Shown one piece after another: positions 35,438 through 44,927 of a stretch of 64,000 nt of DNA. The notes under the pieces are model-generated. The model did not search any database and had not been told where the DNA came from. It was given only the letters and a program-made list of their open reading frames with translations. The stretch spans positions 186,001 through 250,000 of the forward strand of contig CAXXVV010000013.1 in the NCBI GenBank assembly GCA_963678305.2, read 5' to 3'. The first letter of the stretch is position 1, and each line of letters begins with the position of its first letter. The stretch comes from G963676655 sp963678305 (GTDB lineage Bacteria > Verrucomicrobiota > Lentisphaeria > Victivallales > Victivallaceae). Both the position numbers and the translations under genes were made by a program.

Positions 35438-38400
35438 ATGCTGGAATTAAGTCAAATGATGAAATTTGTAATGACCCGTGCCGCGGATGAAGCATTGATG
35501 GGGAGATGCCGGGAAATACACCCGGTCCATGTTTTCCTGGGCCTGCTAAAGCTGGCGGAAAAGCCCTACGACGACCCTTATTCGGATAAATCTGAAATAA
35601 TGGCGGTCCAGGAAATTTTTGTCAAGCACAGAATAGAAACTAATTCAGCCAGGTTTATCATTCGCCGGATAGCCTCGGAACTGAGTTCCACATTAGAAAA
35701 TGAAAAAACAAATCCCCTAGCTAAAATACTGTTATATGCGGGACAAAAAGCAGAAAACAAAGCAAAGAAGAAAATTTCGGCGGATGATGTTTTGACCCAA
35801 ATACTCGCAAGGCCCCATCCCATAATTGCCGACATATGTAAATTAGGGCAGGCAGCCACATCCGCAACACAACCTGATAAACATGAAAAAACGCCTGAAG
35901 AGTTACCGGGAAAAGAGTATATCGCTGAGCTTACCGCTGATGTTCGGAGGATGCGGCATTGTCTGTTGGGAAGTGTCTTTGGTCAGGATCATGCTGTCCA
36001 CGCTTTTTCTGAAGGGATCTTTAATGCCGGATTATTGTCACATGCGGATATGCATCGCATCAGCCCTAAAGCGATATTCGTCTTTGCCGGTCCGCCCGGA
36101 GTTGGTAAAACATATTTGGCCGAACAAGCCGCGAAAAATTTATCTGTGCCGTTTAAGCGTTTCGACATGACGAGTTACTCTGATCATCAACAGCACATGG
36201 ACCTGGTTGGCTTTGCCAAAAGCTATAAAGATGCCAAAGAGGGATTGTTAACCGGTTACGTTAAAGAAAATCCCAACTGCATATTGCTTTTTGATGAAAT
36301 TGAAAAAGCCCATATCAACAGCATCAATCTTTTTTTGCAAATCCTTGATGCCGGGGTTTTGCAAGATAAATTTACCGAGGAAAATGTGTCGTTCCGTGAT
36401 ACCATCGTAATTTTCACCACTAACGCCGGCAAACAACTCTATATCGATGACAACAGGAAAAATAATGCGGGAATCCCCCGTAAAACGATTTTGAATGCCC
36501 TTGAAACCGATATTGATGAAAAATACGGCCGCCCTTTCTTCCCGCCGGCAATATGTTCAAGACTTGCAACCGGCTGGCCGATTATGTTCAACCATTTAAT
36601 GGCGCATGATCTGGAAAGCATCAGCAAGGCGGAGTTTACAAGAAATGCGGATTTATTCAAACAGCAATATGATATTGATGTAACCTGTGATGACTTGCTG
36701 TCCGCGATCCTGCTTTATGCGGAAGGCGGTCATGTTGATGCCAGGACCTTGCGCGCGCAATCTGAAAAATTCTTTAAAAATGAAATATTCAAACTATGCA
36801 GATTGTTTAATAATGATTCATTTGAAAATACGATATCAAAAGTCAACGCAATCCGCTTTGAGGTCGACAATAGCAATCTGCCTGAAAATATCCAAAATTT
36901 ATTCCATTGCGGAGGGAGGTCTGAAGTCCTGTTTTTCGGCTCTGCCCGGGATGCCGAACTATGCCGGCAAAAAATGCCCGGCTACATCTGGCATAACGCG
37001 GATAATCCGGAACAGGCATTCAAACTGCTTGGAGAACATGAAATAAGGCTTGTTCTTTTGCAAGTGAATACACCTGATATTTTGAAAACTTGTAATCAGG
37101 ATAATACAATACATGGTTTTGATTATTTTCCAATTGGCGCTTCCGATCTCAAGTTGACCAGAAACTTTTTCCGTCATTTACACAAACGACTGCCGGAAAT
37201 ACCGGTATATCTACTGGAGTCGACCGAGTTTGAAATTGATGAAGAACTGGAAATGGCGTTTATTCGTTCCGGAGTACGCGGAAAAATGACGATGCCGCTG
37301 GATTCGATGTCGGTATTTGATGAACAACTCAATAATGAATGTCAGCGGCTCTATCTGGAGTCGATGGCGGCGGAGCTTGCCACAGGACACAATGTCCTGT
37401 TTTTTGAAACGGCTCCCAAGCTGGATAAGGAACAGAGAACAGTCACGATCCGGATGCGTGAATTTGCGCTGCACCGGGCTCTTTTCGCGGATGACAGCAA
37501 TGAAGTCCTTGATGAAGTGGAGAAGCCGAAAACCAGGTTTTCCGATATAATCGGCGCTGATGACGCTAAGGACGAACTGATCTTTTTCATTGATTATTTG
37601 AAGAATCCCAAAAAGTTTACCGCCCAGGGACTAAATCCTCCCAAAGGCATATTACTGCACGGGCCGCCTGGAACCGGCAAAACGATGCTGGCCAGAGCGA
37701 TGGCGGGAGAGTCGGACGTAGCGTTTATATCCGCTTCAGCAAGTTCATTTGTCACCAAATGGCAAGGCAGCGGCTCCGAAGCGGTCAGGACACTTTTTCA
37801 GCGAGCAAGGCGCTATGCCCCGGCGATTGTTTTCATTGATGAAATTGATGCGATCGGCCGGGCCAGAGGGGAAAGTAATTCCCGTCATGGCGAAGAAATG
37901 GCTCTCAATGCTCTACTGACGGAGATGGATGGTTTTGACACGAACCATAAACGTCCGGTCTTTGTTCTTGCCGCTACGAACTTTGAGGTGGAAAGCAAAA
38001 AACGCGGAATCGGCCGGATCGATGCGGCGCTGTCCCGCCGTTTTGACCGGAAAATCCTGGTAGGGTTGCCTGATAAAGCAGCACGTTTAAAATATCTGAC
38101 GGCAATTTTTGACCGTCGCGGGGAATCCGGGATCTCCGGTAAGATGATTGAACTGCTGGCGAGTCGTTCAACCGGCATGAGTCTGGCTGATTTGGAAGCG
38201 GTTATTGAACTGGCGGCGCGCAATTCAACCAAAAAATCTACCCCTATGACTGATAAACTGCTTGAGGATGCTTTTGAAATCACCTGCCATGGCGAAGAAA
38301 AATGTTGGGGAACGCATTATCTTGAACGGGTTGCGCGCCATGAAGCCGGGCATGCGTGCATGAGTTGGCATGCCGGGAGCATCCCCGCCTACCTGACAAT

Positions 38401-38854
38401 TGTCTCCCGTGGAAATCACGGCGGTTATATGGCGCACTCTGAAGATGATATTTCAGCTCCGATTAAAACCAGGGAACAATTAATTAACAACATCCGGACC
38501 GCACTTGGCGGCCGCGCTGCGGAAATAGTTTTTTACGGAAATAATGCCGGCATCTCGAACGGAGCATCCAGCGACCTCCAAAACGCCGCCGGAATTGCCC
38601 GGGCTATGATTTGCAACTATGGTATGGACGAACAAATCGGTATGGTTTCTTTATCAACCGAAGAGGCGACCATGGGGCCGATGGCCGCTGATATTAACCG
38701 CCACATATCGGAAATTATGAAAAGAGAACTGACTGAAGTTGTCAACATCCTTGAAAAATCAAAAGATCAGATGAATAGCTTAGTCTTCGCACTGTTGGAG
38801 AAAAATCGCTTGGACCGCGATGAAATCGGAGCAATTCTTGAACCGGGAAAATAA
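35438..38854 (+). CDS. Clp-type AAA+ / FtsH-type AAA+-M41 zinc protease fusion
   Basis: 1138 residues. Residues 1-~135 are Clp N-domain-like helical repeats (MMKFVMTRAADEAL, HPVHVFLGLLKLA). A ClpB-D2-like AAA+ module follows: Walker A GPPGVGKT (218-225), Walker B CILLFDEIEKAH (281-292). Residues ~490-640 look like a receiver-like alpha/beta linker. A second, FtsH-like AAA+ has Walker A GPPGTGKT (742-749), Walker B IVFIDEID (797-804) and a C-terminal M41 peptidase with HEAGH (968-972) and the third zinc ligand Asp in GASSDLQNA (about 1046). FtsH normally has N-terminal membrane spans; none is seen, so this is a soluble unfoldase-protease. It should unfold and degrade substrates handed over by the chaperones or marked by the kinases. 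I know of no standard family with this order. Confidence 0.93.
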   Translation: MLELSQMMKFVMTRAADEALMGRCREIHPVHVFLGLLKLAEKPYDDPYSDKSEIMAVQEIFVKHRIETNSARFIIRRIASELSSTLENEKTNPLAKILLYAGQKAENKAKKKISADDVLTQILARPHPIIADICKLGQAATSATQPDKHEKTPEELPGKEYIAELTADVRRMRHCLLGSVFGQDHAVHAFSEGIFNAGLLSHADMHRISPKAIFVFAGPPGVGKTYLAEQAAKNLSVPFKRFDMTSYSDHQQHMDLVGFAKSYKDAKEGLLTGYVKENPNCILLFDEIEKAHINSINLFLQILDAGVLQDKFTEENVSFRDTIVIFTTNAGKQLYIDDNRKNNAGIPRKTILNALETDIDEKYGRPFFPPAICSRLATGWPIMFNHLMAHDLESISKAEFTRNADLFKQQYDIDVTCDDLLSAILLYAEGGHVDARTLRAQSEKFFKNEIFKLCRLFNNDSFENTISKVNAIRFEVDNSNLPENIQNLFHCGGRSEVLFFGSARDAELCRQKMPGYIWHNADNPEQAFKLLGEHEIRLVLLQVNTPDILKTCNQDNTIHGFDYFPIGASDLKLTRNFFRHLHKRLPEIPVYLLESTEFEIDEELEMAFIRSGVRGKMTMPLDSMSVFDEQLNNECQRLYLESMAAELATGHNVLFFETAPKLDKEQRTVTIRMREFALHRALFADDSNEVLDEVEKPKTRFSDIIGADDAKDELIFFIDYLKNPKKFTAQGLNPPKGILLHGPPGTGKTMLARAMAGESDVAFISASASSFVTKWQGSGSEAVRTLFQRARRYAPAIVFIDEIDAIGRARGESNSRHGEEMALNALLTEMDGFDTNHKRPVFVLAATNFEVESKKRGIGRIDAALSRRFDRKILVGLPDKAARLKYLTAIFDRRGESGISGKMIELLASRSTGMSLADLEAVIELAARNSTKKSTPMTDKLLEDAFEITCHGEEKCWGTHYLERVARHEAGHACMSWHAGSIPAYLTIVSRGNHGGYMAHSEDDISAPIKTREQLINNIRTALGGRAAEIVFYGNNAGISNGASSDLQNAAGIARAMICNYGMDEQIGMVSLSTEEATMGPMAADINRHISEIMKRELTEVVNILEKSKDQMNSLVFALLEKNRLDRDEIGAILEPGK

Positions 38855-38964
38855 AGTATAACTTGACAATTTTCCATCTATTTGCCATGCGCAATGTTAA
38901 CGCTGATTTCATTGTCCGTGGTTAAAATTAACGCTTCACATTCGGCTTTCAACCTTTATAATCG

Positions 38965-39004
38965 ACCGCTTTCGCGGTATACATGATAAGGGGTTTCCCC
39001 TTAT
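38965..39004 (-). terminator. Two stem-loops in the convergent gap
   Basis: Between the convergent Clp/FtsH and FGE-like genes. In leftward sense: ATAAGGGG-AAA-CCCCTTAT (39004-38986, 8-bp stem, 3-base loop) and ACCGC-GAAA-GCGGT (38978-38965, 5-bp stem with GNRA-type loop). No strong T-tract follows, so they may be bidirectional terminators, or a retrohoming-associated hairpin if the FGE-like gene is a diversity-generating target. Confidence 0.45.
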
Positions 39005-39082
39005 GATCCCCTTTAAGCTCCGCCTTTTCTCCTGTTCGGCTACCGCCGGGAGAAGGCTCCGCTTCTTATGGTTCACTACCGT

Positions 39083-40441
39083 TCACTTATTCACAGGAGT
39101 TATCCTCGCAAGGCGGATGCCCAGGGAGTAGTCGCGGTAGGACGGCCAGTCCCAGAAGCGATCAGCGGAACGGCAGAACCTGGCGCGGCTGCGCCAGTAC
39201 CCACCACGGTTCGCCCGGTGCAAGCCTGATGACGTACCCACGGGATCCGTTTCAATACTGCTTGACAAGCTGCCATACCAGTCATTGCACCACTCCCGGA
39301 CATTGCCGTGCATGTCATATAGGCCAAACGCATTAGGCTTGAAACTTCCTGCCGCTGTTGTCTTTTCCCGCCAAATGCCTTTTGAGGCATTATATGGCAA
39401 GTATCCATTAAAATTTGCCTGGCTCGAATTCAAGCTGTCGCCATAGCAGAAGGCCGTACTGGTTCCCGCCCGGCACGCATACTCCCATTCCGCCTCGGTT
39501 AATAAGCGATACGTGCCTTGCGGCACTCCTTCAAGTTTACATAGCTTCTGCAAAAAATCTTTACAGTCTTTCCAGCTTACCTGCTCGACCGGCGCATCTT
39601 CCCCGACACGCGTGAATTTACTGGGATTATTGCCCATGACCCGTTTCCACTGTCTCTGCGTTACTGCAAACTTTCCACAGTAAAACGGTTGCGTCAACGT
39701 GACTTGATGTAGCGTTTCATCATCGTCTCGCCCATTCTCGCCGACCGGACTGCCCATCATAAACGTTCCCGGCGGAACCAGACGCAGTTTTATGCCTGCC
39801 TGTTTCGTTTCCGCCTCCAGAGGCAGACCGGTATTAAGCACACATTGCTTCTGGAGTTCCTGTGCGGTATCACTGCCGGACGCCAGGCCGGTCAATGACG
39901 CATAAAGGGCATCTTCGACCGGAGCTAAATCCCAACCAAGAACAGCAAAGGCGGCTTCGCGCATACTTGAATCTTCGTCATTTTTCGCGATATCGACGAG
40001 TACGGTCTGGTCAGTCAATTTTCTCACGGCGTCGTAGCGGACGCGCCGCTCCTTGTCATTTTTCGCGATATCGACGAGTACGGTCTGGTCAGTCAATTTT
40101 CTCACAGCGGCGTAGCGGACTGCACAATCCTTGTCGTTTTTCGCGACATCGGCGATATAAGCTTGATTGGTTAATTTGATCAAATCGTTTTTGGACATGC
40201 TCAGGTACGCAGCTTTACGGACAATATAATCTTTATCGTTTTCAGCTATATTGGTCAACAGTTCCTGATCTTTAAGTCGAGATACCACAGCAGCGCGGAC
40301 AGTTGCGTCCTCATCATGCTCATAGACATCCATCAGCACGATATTCGAGCTCATGCGACTTACCGACCTGATCCGCTCTTGCGGATCGGGGTGTTTCCAC
40401 CCCGGCCGGAATAAGTTTATCATGAACTCTCTTAAACCCAT
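39083..40441 (-). CDS. Variant-Leu/HEAT-like repeat protein with C-terminal formylglycine-generating-enzyme/C-type-lectin fold
   Basis: 452 residues. Residues ~25-170 are six or so ~26-residue helical repeats (VRAAVVSRLKDQELLTNIAE, VRYAAVRKLTDQTVLVDIAK). Residues ~205-450 are an FGE-sulfatase (SUMF1) domain: MMGSPVGENGRDDDE, PVEQVSWKDC, LLTEAEWEYACRAGTS, GLYDMHGNVREWCNDW, RGGYWRSRARFCRSADR and LGIRLA. Standard FGE copper-ligand cysteines are not obvious here, so it may be a binding fold rather than an enzyme. AAGGAATAAAC is the ribosome site. It is the last gene of the leftward island and a candidate recognition or effector protein. The C-terminal codons suggest hypervariation (see findings). 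Confidence 0.88.
   Translation of the reverse strand: MGLREFMINLFRPGWKHPDPQERIRSVSRMSSNIVLMDVYEHDEDATVRAAVVSRLKDQELLTNIAENDKDYIVRKAAYLSMSKNDLIKLTNQAYIADVAKNDKDCAVRYAAVRKLTDQTVLVDIAKNDKERRVRYDAVRKLTDQTVLVDIAKNDEDSSMREAAFAVLGWDLAPVEDALYASLTGLASGSDTAQELQKQCVLNTGLPLEAETKQAGIKLRLVPPGTFMMGSPVGENGRDDDETLHQVTLTQPFYCGKFAVTQRQWKRVMGNNPSKFTRVGEDAPVEQVSWKDCKDFLQKLCKLEGVPQGTYRLLTEAEWEYACRAGTSTAFCYGDSLNSSQANFNGYLPYNASKGIWREKTTAAGSFKPNAFGLYDMHGNVREWCNDWYGSLSSSIETDPVGTSSGLHRANRGGYWRSRARFCRSADRFWDWPSYRDYSLGIRLARITPVNK
39107..39211 (-). other. Candidate diversity-generating variable region
   Basis: The last ~35 codons of the FGE-fold gene, from RGG-Y-W to LGIRLA. Nearly all residues expected to be exposed on a C-type lectin surface (Tyr, Arg, Ser, Arg, Phe, Phe, Asp, Ser, Tyr, Asp, Tyr, Ser) use codons ending in C (TAC, CGC, AGC, TTC, GAC, TCC), as expected if a template with AAC codons had been mutated at adenines. 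No template repeat or reverse transcriptase is seen in this window, so this is a hypothesis. Confidence 0.35.
39977..40157 (-). repeat. Tandem 78-bp coding repeats in FGE-fold gene
   Basis: Copies begin at 39977, 40055 and 40133 (period 78 bases = 26 residues). The first two share about 50 identical consecutive bases; the third is partial and diverged. They encode the repeated helical unit ending in KLTDQTVLVDIAKND. The near identity at silent sites points to recent duplication or gene conversion. Confidence 0.85.
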
Positions 40442-40493
40442 TGTTTATTCCTTTTTTTCCATTTTTTAGACAAATACAAAATATAAAATTTCA

Positions 40494-40518
40494 TCACGGG
40501 GAACACGGTGTGCACGGA
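40494..40518. repeat. Short CACGG repeat, 9-bp period
   Basis: CACGG occurs at 40494, 40503 and 40512 in the gap between the FGE-fold gene and the GTPase-like gene. It resembles small dispersed CACGGAG-type repeats seen in many environmental bacteria. No function known to me. Confidence 0.5.
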
Positions 40519-40668
40519 GAGATTTTCGAGTTGCCGTTTCGCCGGAGAATAAATTCTGAAAAGGTTTTTTTCAGGTTAGTAGTTGTTTTACTTCGCTTGT
40601 TTTTTGTTAAAATCCATTTCAATGGTTCCAGTACCCCATAACCGCGGAATGGCGTATTATCATTATTT

Positions 40669-41832
40669 TCATAACAAAAGGCCCGCCCCAACGCGGGAAC
40701 AGGCAAAATATTGCACATGCTCAAAGTTGAGTTCATATGCCTCGATTATATTTCCGCAGCCCCAATTTACAAGCGCCTGGCGACAGGTTTCACTTTGAAT
40801 AGCTTTTTCCCGGACATCTCCAATCTGACTTGTGACCCAATCGATATCAGCCTTTGAAATAACCACTGCCACCCGTATGGGAATTTTTTTACGGACTTGA
40901 TGCCTTTCCTCCATTATCCGGGTCATTACGTTATTTGCCACCAGATTAAAACATTCCTGATTCTGCCTCATACATGTATCGGGGCCGGTAAAAAAGCATT
41001 CAGGATCAACTATCAGGACCAAGCCTTCCAGATTGTCGAAACTACGCATGCTCCTTATGTAATGCATATTCCCAAAATACTCTCCCGGGGCGCTATGCAG
41101 CATGAGTAAATTTTCCGAATCCATAATTTCGCTATGCAGCAAAAACGTTGAAATGCTGCATGATTTATCCGCCGGAACCCTGCCGTCAAGCACCTTCAAT
41201 TCAGGGTACTTATAGTCATCCGGATATTCAAATTTACCCTGAATCCCGCTTTGCCCCTCCAGTATCTGACGCACCGACATCAAGAGATAATTGGTTTGCC
41301 CACTCATTATAGTTCCGGCAATCCAGATTTGGTACACCGGAATCTTGCCGTTCTTCCGGCTTAACGGCCATTCACATTCTCTACAACATTTTTCCAGCGT
41401 ATTTTTCCCTAAACTATCCAGGGTTGGCAACATATTATCACAGTTGACGCATTTATGGTGGAAAAGACCATATAAATTCGGCCATAACAAATGATTTGCC
41501 ACGCCGCATTCCGGGCATCTATATTTCGGCTCGCCGCAGTAGGAATAAGTGCAACTGGAGCAAACATAATAAATTCCGCGAATCCGCCGGATCATTCCGG
41601 ATATTGCAACTTGAACAGCAAAAGGGATCAACACACCCACTTTCAGTACAACAATAATCGATTGATAAATCCCGCGCAGCAAAGCAAACCCTATGCCACG
41701 CGCAACAAAGTAAACCGGAAAATTGCTTGTGCGTCTTTGACTGTTTTGCTTATGTTGCTTCAATTGAGCAAAAATTGTTTTGAAATCCTGATAAACCTGA
41801 GTATAAGCCAAGTCGATAAATGTTTGTTTCAT
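40669..41832 (-). CDS. GTPase-like protein with zinc ribbons and degenerate nucleotide motifs (double-GTPase type)
   Basis: 387 residues from ATG 41832 (a further ATG at 41880 has no ribosome site). A hydrophobic stretch at ~55-90 (ALLRGIYQSIIVVLKVGVLI and following) may be a membrane hairpin. Four CxxC pairs at ~90-175 form zinc ribbons. The rest aligns by eye with the GTPase domain of the protein at 44928: the P-loop position reads AGTIMSGQTNYL (Lys replaced by Gln), the DxAG position reads HSAPGE, while the G4 motif SKAD is kept (VAVVISKADID). It is probably an inactive GTPase-like partner of the active one. Co-transcribed behind the GAP1-like gene. Confidence 0.6.
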   Translation of the reverse strand: MKQTFIDLAYTQVYQDFKTIFAQLKQHKQNSQRRTSNFPVYFVARGIGFALLRGIYQSIIVVLKVGVLIPFAVQVAISGMIRRIRGIYYVCSSCTYSYCGEPKYRCPECGVANHLLWPNLYGLFHHKCVNCDNMLPTLDSLGKNTLEKCCRECEWPLSRKNGKIPVYQIWIAGTIMSGQTNYLLMSVRQILEGQSGIQGKFEYPDDYKYPELKVLDGRVPADKSCSISTFLLHSEIMDSENLLMLHSAPGEYFGNMHYIRSMRSFDNLEGLVLIVDPECFFTGPDTCMRQNQECFNLVANNVMTRIMEERHQVRKKIPIRVAVVISKADIDWVTSQIGDVREKAIQSETCRQALVNWGCGNIIEAYELNFEHVQYFACSRVGAGLLL

Positions 41833-41946
41833 ATTACAGTCATCCCTGCAGTGCTTCAGGTTAAATCTCTCAACATTCAAAAAAAGTCACTATCGTCTCA
41901 AAACTTCTTAATATCAACGTTACTTGGGACTCCGGATTTCTTGACA

Positions 41947-44877
41947 TTATTTTTTTGAGAATATATTGAGCAATGTTGTAAATATCGATTTGTCTCTACG
42001 AGGTATCTCAGGATTTTCCCGGCTTGCGGGCAACTTAGCAGGCGCAGGAAATATTCGCTCGAATTTTTTCCTGGAATTTTCATTTTCATGGCCAAACCTG
42101 AGTTTCAGATGCTGCTTGAACGCGGAAGCGATTCTATCATCACATTTTAAAATAACCGCCTTGACTATATTCAGGGCTTCACTGTTTTCACTGTATTCAA
42201 TATCGTAAAAAGCGGATATAACCTGAACTGTCGTAACCAGATCGCGTGAATTTGTCAATTCAATAATAAGTGACGCGATCTCTTGAGAAGAGTCAATGCC
42301 TGCGCAGTCCAAAATATTTATAAAATGCCGTGCAGCTTCCGGATTTTGAATTCCACATCCATTCAATAAACTTTGACACCATCTGACTGCCTTATTTTTC
42401 TCCTGGGGAGGGAAGTTTCGCAGTTTCTTCCACGATGATCCCGATAAGGGGAATTTTGTGATGTTCCATTCCTGTTGTTTGGCCTCATCATTAACTTTAG
42501 TCATAAATTGCATTATTTCAATTCTGTTTTTAACATTATCGCTAAATGATGACGCTTGTTGCAACTTATCAAAAATTGACAACCATTTCCGACTAAGAGG
42601 CGCCAGAGTTAGATGCAATGCAACTTCTTGCAGCAGTTTGGTCAGTTGACCGGATATTTCTTTTGAGCTTAATTCATCCGGAACAATACATTCGGCCAAC
42701 TCTATTGCCGCGACATTGCCTTTATAGATTTGTGCCGCCAGTTCGCCGTATATTTTTTCGAGAATCCTGGCATTATTATCAAGAATGCTTTCTTTCCAGC
42801 TCAAAAGACATTCTTTTTTCGCCAGGCTCCAGGGTTCCATATCTTTAATTATTTCCCGGCTCACGACTTCAAAGCATTGCCGGTCAATCAATTCCTTGCG
42901 GATTTTATGCATAGATTCAGGAGGAAGTTTTTTTAATATCATCTGGTATTGTTCAAATAATAAATCAAATTCTGGATACTGGCTTGCCGGATTAGCTATT
43001 TGCCCCAGGGCTAAAGCCAGTTCCGCTTCCTGGGATATGTTTTTTTGCAATAGTTCCGGTAATTGGACTATCACGTTCGCACATTCAGAGCAACCAGTCC
43101 CTTCATTAACTATTTCGATACAGTCGTCAACCAGTTGTTTTGTATCTAAGGCTGAATGACTGATTTTGAGAAACTTTATCCAGACGCAAGCGTCAGCTAT
43201 ATGTTCATCCCGGCAGATTGATAAAAGCTCATTAACCAGTTCCCCCGCTGCATTGAAGTTGTCCTGCAGGAAAGGGATCACCACGTCCGGAGCAACCAGT
43301 TTCCAGTATGATTCAGTACACCTGGCTTTTTTGGTTGCCTTGAACATCGATACCAGGAGGTCACACTTTGATATTTTATGGTCATTGTTTTGGTCCAGAT
43401 GAAGACAAGCAAACTTAGTCACTTCAGCCATTTTGTCAATATCGCCGTTATCCGGAGAACATGCAACCGCAAGCTCACTGGATGCAATGCATCTGCATAA
43501 GGCTTCAAACATAATTTCCTTGTATTGTTTTGCGAAGCATTGGGCAACCGCACCCGACAATCGCCATTTCCCTTGAGCAATCGCCGTTTCAATAAGTTTT
43601 TTTGCTTCAGATATAAAGTCATTTACCAGCCCCAAGTCGTTTTCTGGCATTCGATCGTACAAATTATCGGATTCAGAGGCCAGCCTTGCAATTTCCTCAT
43701 GCTTATTATTTTCAAAAAAACTTTTGATAAATGGTAACGATAAATTAATGATATAGCTAATCTGTTTCGGGGTGTCACACTTTTCCTGGAGAATTTTTAC
43801 ACACTGACATAATTCATCGGGAGTTGCCTGGGGATTAAGAATTTTTTCGACTGCGACCAGTGCGTCAATTACTTCCGGCCTGGAGCCAAAGTCAAGCTCT
43901 TCACAAAAATTTTGAAATTTTTGCAATCCGTGATAGTCGTTGTTCAGGACGCATTTTGCGGCAAAAGCGGCATAAGAACATGCCTCCGGCAACTCGCTGA
44001 ACTTATTATCCACGAAATTAAAAATGCTGTATTCATTTTGTTGATAGTCAAAAGCCTTTATCGAAGACTGCTGATTTTCATTTGTTCCGAGAATTATTAA
44101 GTCATGCAGGGATTTCCGATCCCCCGCACTCCCCGGTTTCCACTTGAAATCCGACTCAAAAGTAGAAACCCCGGTTCGACATCTGCGGGTCGGCGGCAAA
44201 GTGTCAAGAAGGGCTTCACAGATCTCATTTGCTGATTTCCAGTCAGGAAGACATAGAACGACAGGCCTGGTTACGGGGTATTCCGAGGCAAGGGCGGAGA
44301 TAATGTTTATGAGCTTATCTTTAATGGGAGGTTTTGTCAAAATATCAAATGTGCCGTCAATATTCTTTCGAGGAGAAAATTTTTCCAGCGCCGGTAATTG
44401 AATTACCTCAGGCTGATCATGTTTCCAAAAAATATCGGCATGAGTCAGAGCCAGCGGGTTGAATCCCACGGGAGCCAGCATTTCCGGATGGCACACTATG
44501 GAGTGGGCGATAAAACTTCCCGGCCGGTTTTCACAGGAAAAAGCGTAACAAATCCTGGAAATAGCAAATAAATTGTCAGGCAAAGGCGTGTAGTTCCATG
44601 AGACCGGAAAATTATTCGCAATATAATCCGGAATTTGTTTGGAGCGCTGCTCCTCAGGTTTTTCCCCCTCTTTTTGAGCCCAGGAAATTGCATCATTGCA
44701 AGCGGAGTCAATTATCTTTACCGCTTGCCCGTAATGCGGACAGAAAGTACTTAAAAAGTTGATACAGTCTTTGTCTAACCCGGCTGATTTAGCCGCGGGC
44801 TGATAACCTCTGCCGCCATTTTCGTTAATCCCCGTTCCGGCGAGTCTGTCCGCTATAATTAATTGTTCAATCTGCAT
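41947..44877 (-). CDS. GAP1-like GTPase-associated protein
   Basis: 976 residues from ATG 44877 (AGGAGAAG upstream). The N-terminus (MQIEQLIIADR, then GGRGYQPAAKSAGL) and following beta-rich region (~1-250, with SRICYAFSCENRPGSFIAHS) resemble the type-2 N-terminal domain of GTPase-associated protein 1, which pairs with double-GTPases in predicted conflict systems. Middle and C-terminal regions are long alpha-helical, without catalytic motifs that I can identify. It lies directly downstream of the active GTPase gene (50 bases) and before the degenerate one, which supports the assignment. It likely regulates or transmits the GTPase state. Confidence 0.6.
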   Translation of the reverse strand: MQIEQLIIADRLAGTGINENGGRGYQPAAKSAGLDKDCINFLSTFCPHYGQAVKIIDSACNDAISWAQKEGEKPEEQRSKQIPDYIANNFPVSWNYTPLPDNLFAISRICYAFSCENRPGSFIAHSIVCHPEMLAPVGFNPLALTHADIFWKHDQPEVIQLPALEKFSPRKNIDGTFDILTKPPIKDKLINIISALASEYPVTRPVVLCLPDWKSANEICEALLDTLPPTRRCRTGVSTFESDFKWKPGSAGDRKSLHDLIILGTNENQQSSIKAFDYQQNEYSIFNFVDNKFSELPEACSYAAFAAKCVLNNDYHGLQKFQNFCEELDFGSRPEVIDALVAVEKILNPQATPDELCQCVKILQEKCDTPKQISYIINLSLPFIKSFFENNKHEEIARLASESDNLYDRMPENDLGLVNDFISEAKKLIETAIAQGKWRLSGAVAQCFAKQYKEIMFEALCRCIASSELAVACSPDNGDIDKMAEVTKFACLHLDQNNDHKISKCDLLVSMFKATKKARCTESYWKLVAPDVVIPFLQDNFNAAGELVNELLSICRDEHIADACVWIKFLKISHSALDTKQLVDDCIEIVNEGTGCSECANVIVQLPELLQKNISQEAELALALGQIANPASQYPEFDLLFEQYQMILKKLPPESMHKIRKELIDRQCFEVVSREIIKDMEPWSLAKKECLLSWKESILDNNARILEKIYGELAAQIYKGNVAAIELAECIVPDELSSKEISGQLTKLLQEVALHLTLAPLSRKWLSIFDKLQQASSFSDNVKNRIEIMQFMTKVNDEAKQQEWNITKFPLSGSSWKKLRNFPPQEKNKAVRWCQSLLNGCGIQNPEAARHFINILDCAGIDSSQEIASLIIELTNSRDLVTTVQVISAFYDIEYSENSEALNIVKAVILKCDDRIASAFKQHLKLRFGHENENSRKKFERIFPAPAKLPASRENPEIPRRDKSIFTTLLNIFSKK

Positions 44878-44927
44878 AATACTTCTCCTGTTTGCGTGCA
44901 AAACTCATACTATTATAATGTCAATAT

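Noticed and set aside
35100..35490. Open frames before the Clp/FtsH gene
   Set aside because: One lacks a start codon and the other overlaps the strong start at 35438; noted only as a possible remnant.
38855..39082. Template repeat or reverse transcriptase for a retroelement
   Set aside because: No near copy of the FGE-fold C-terminal sequence and no reverse transcriptase motifs in this window.
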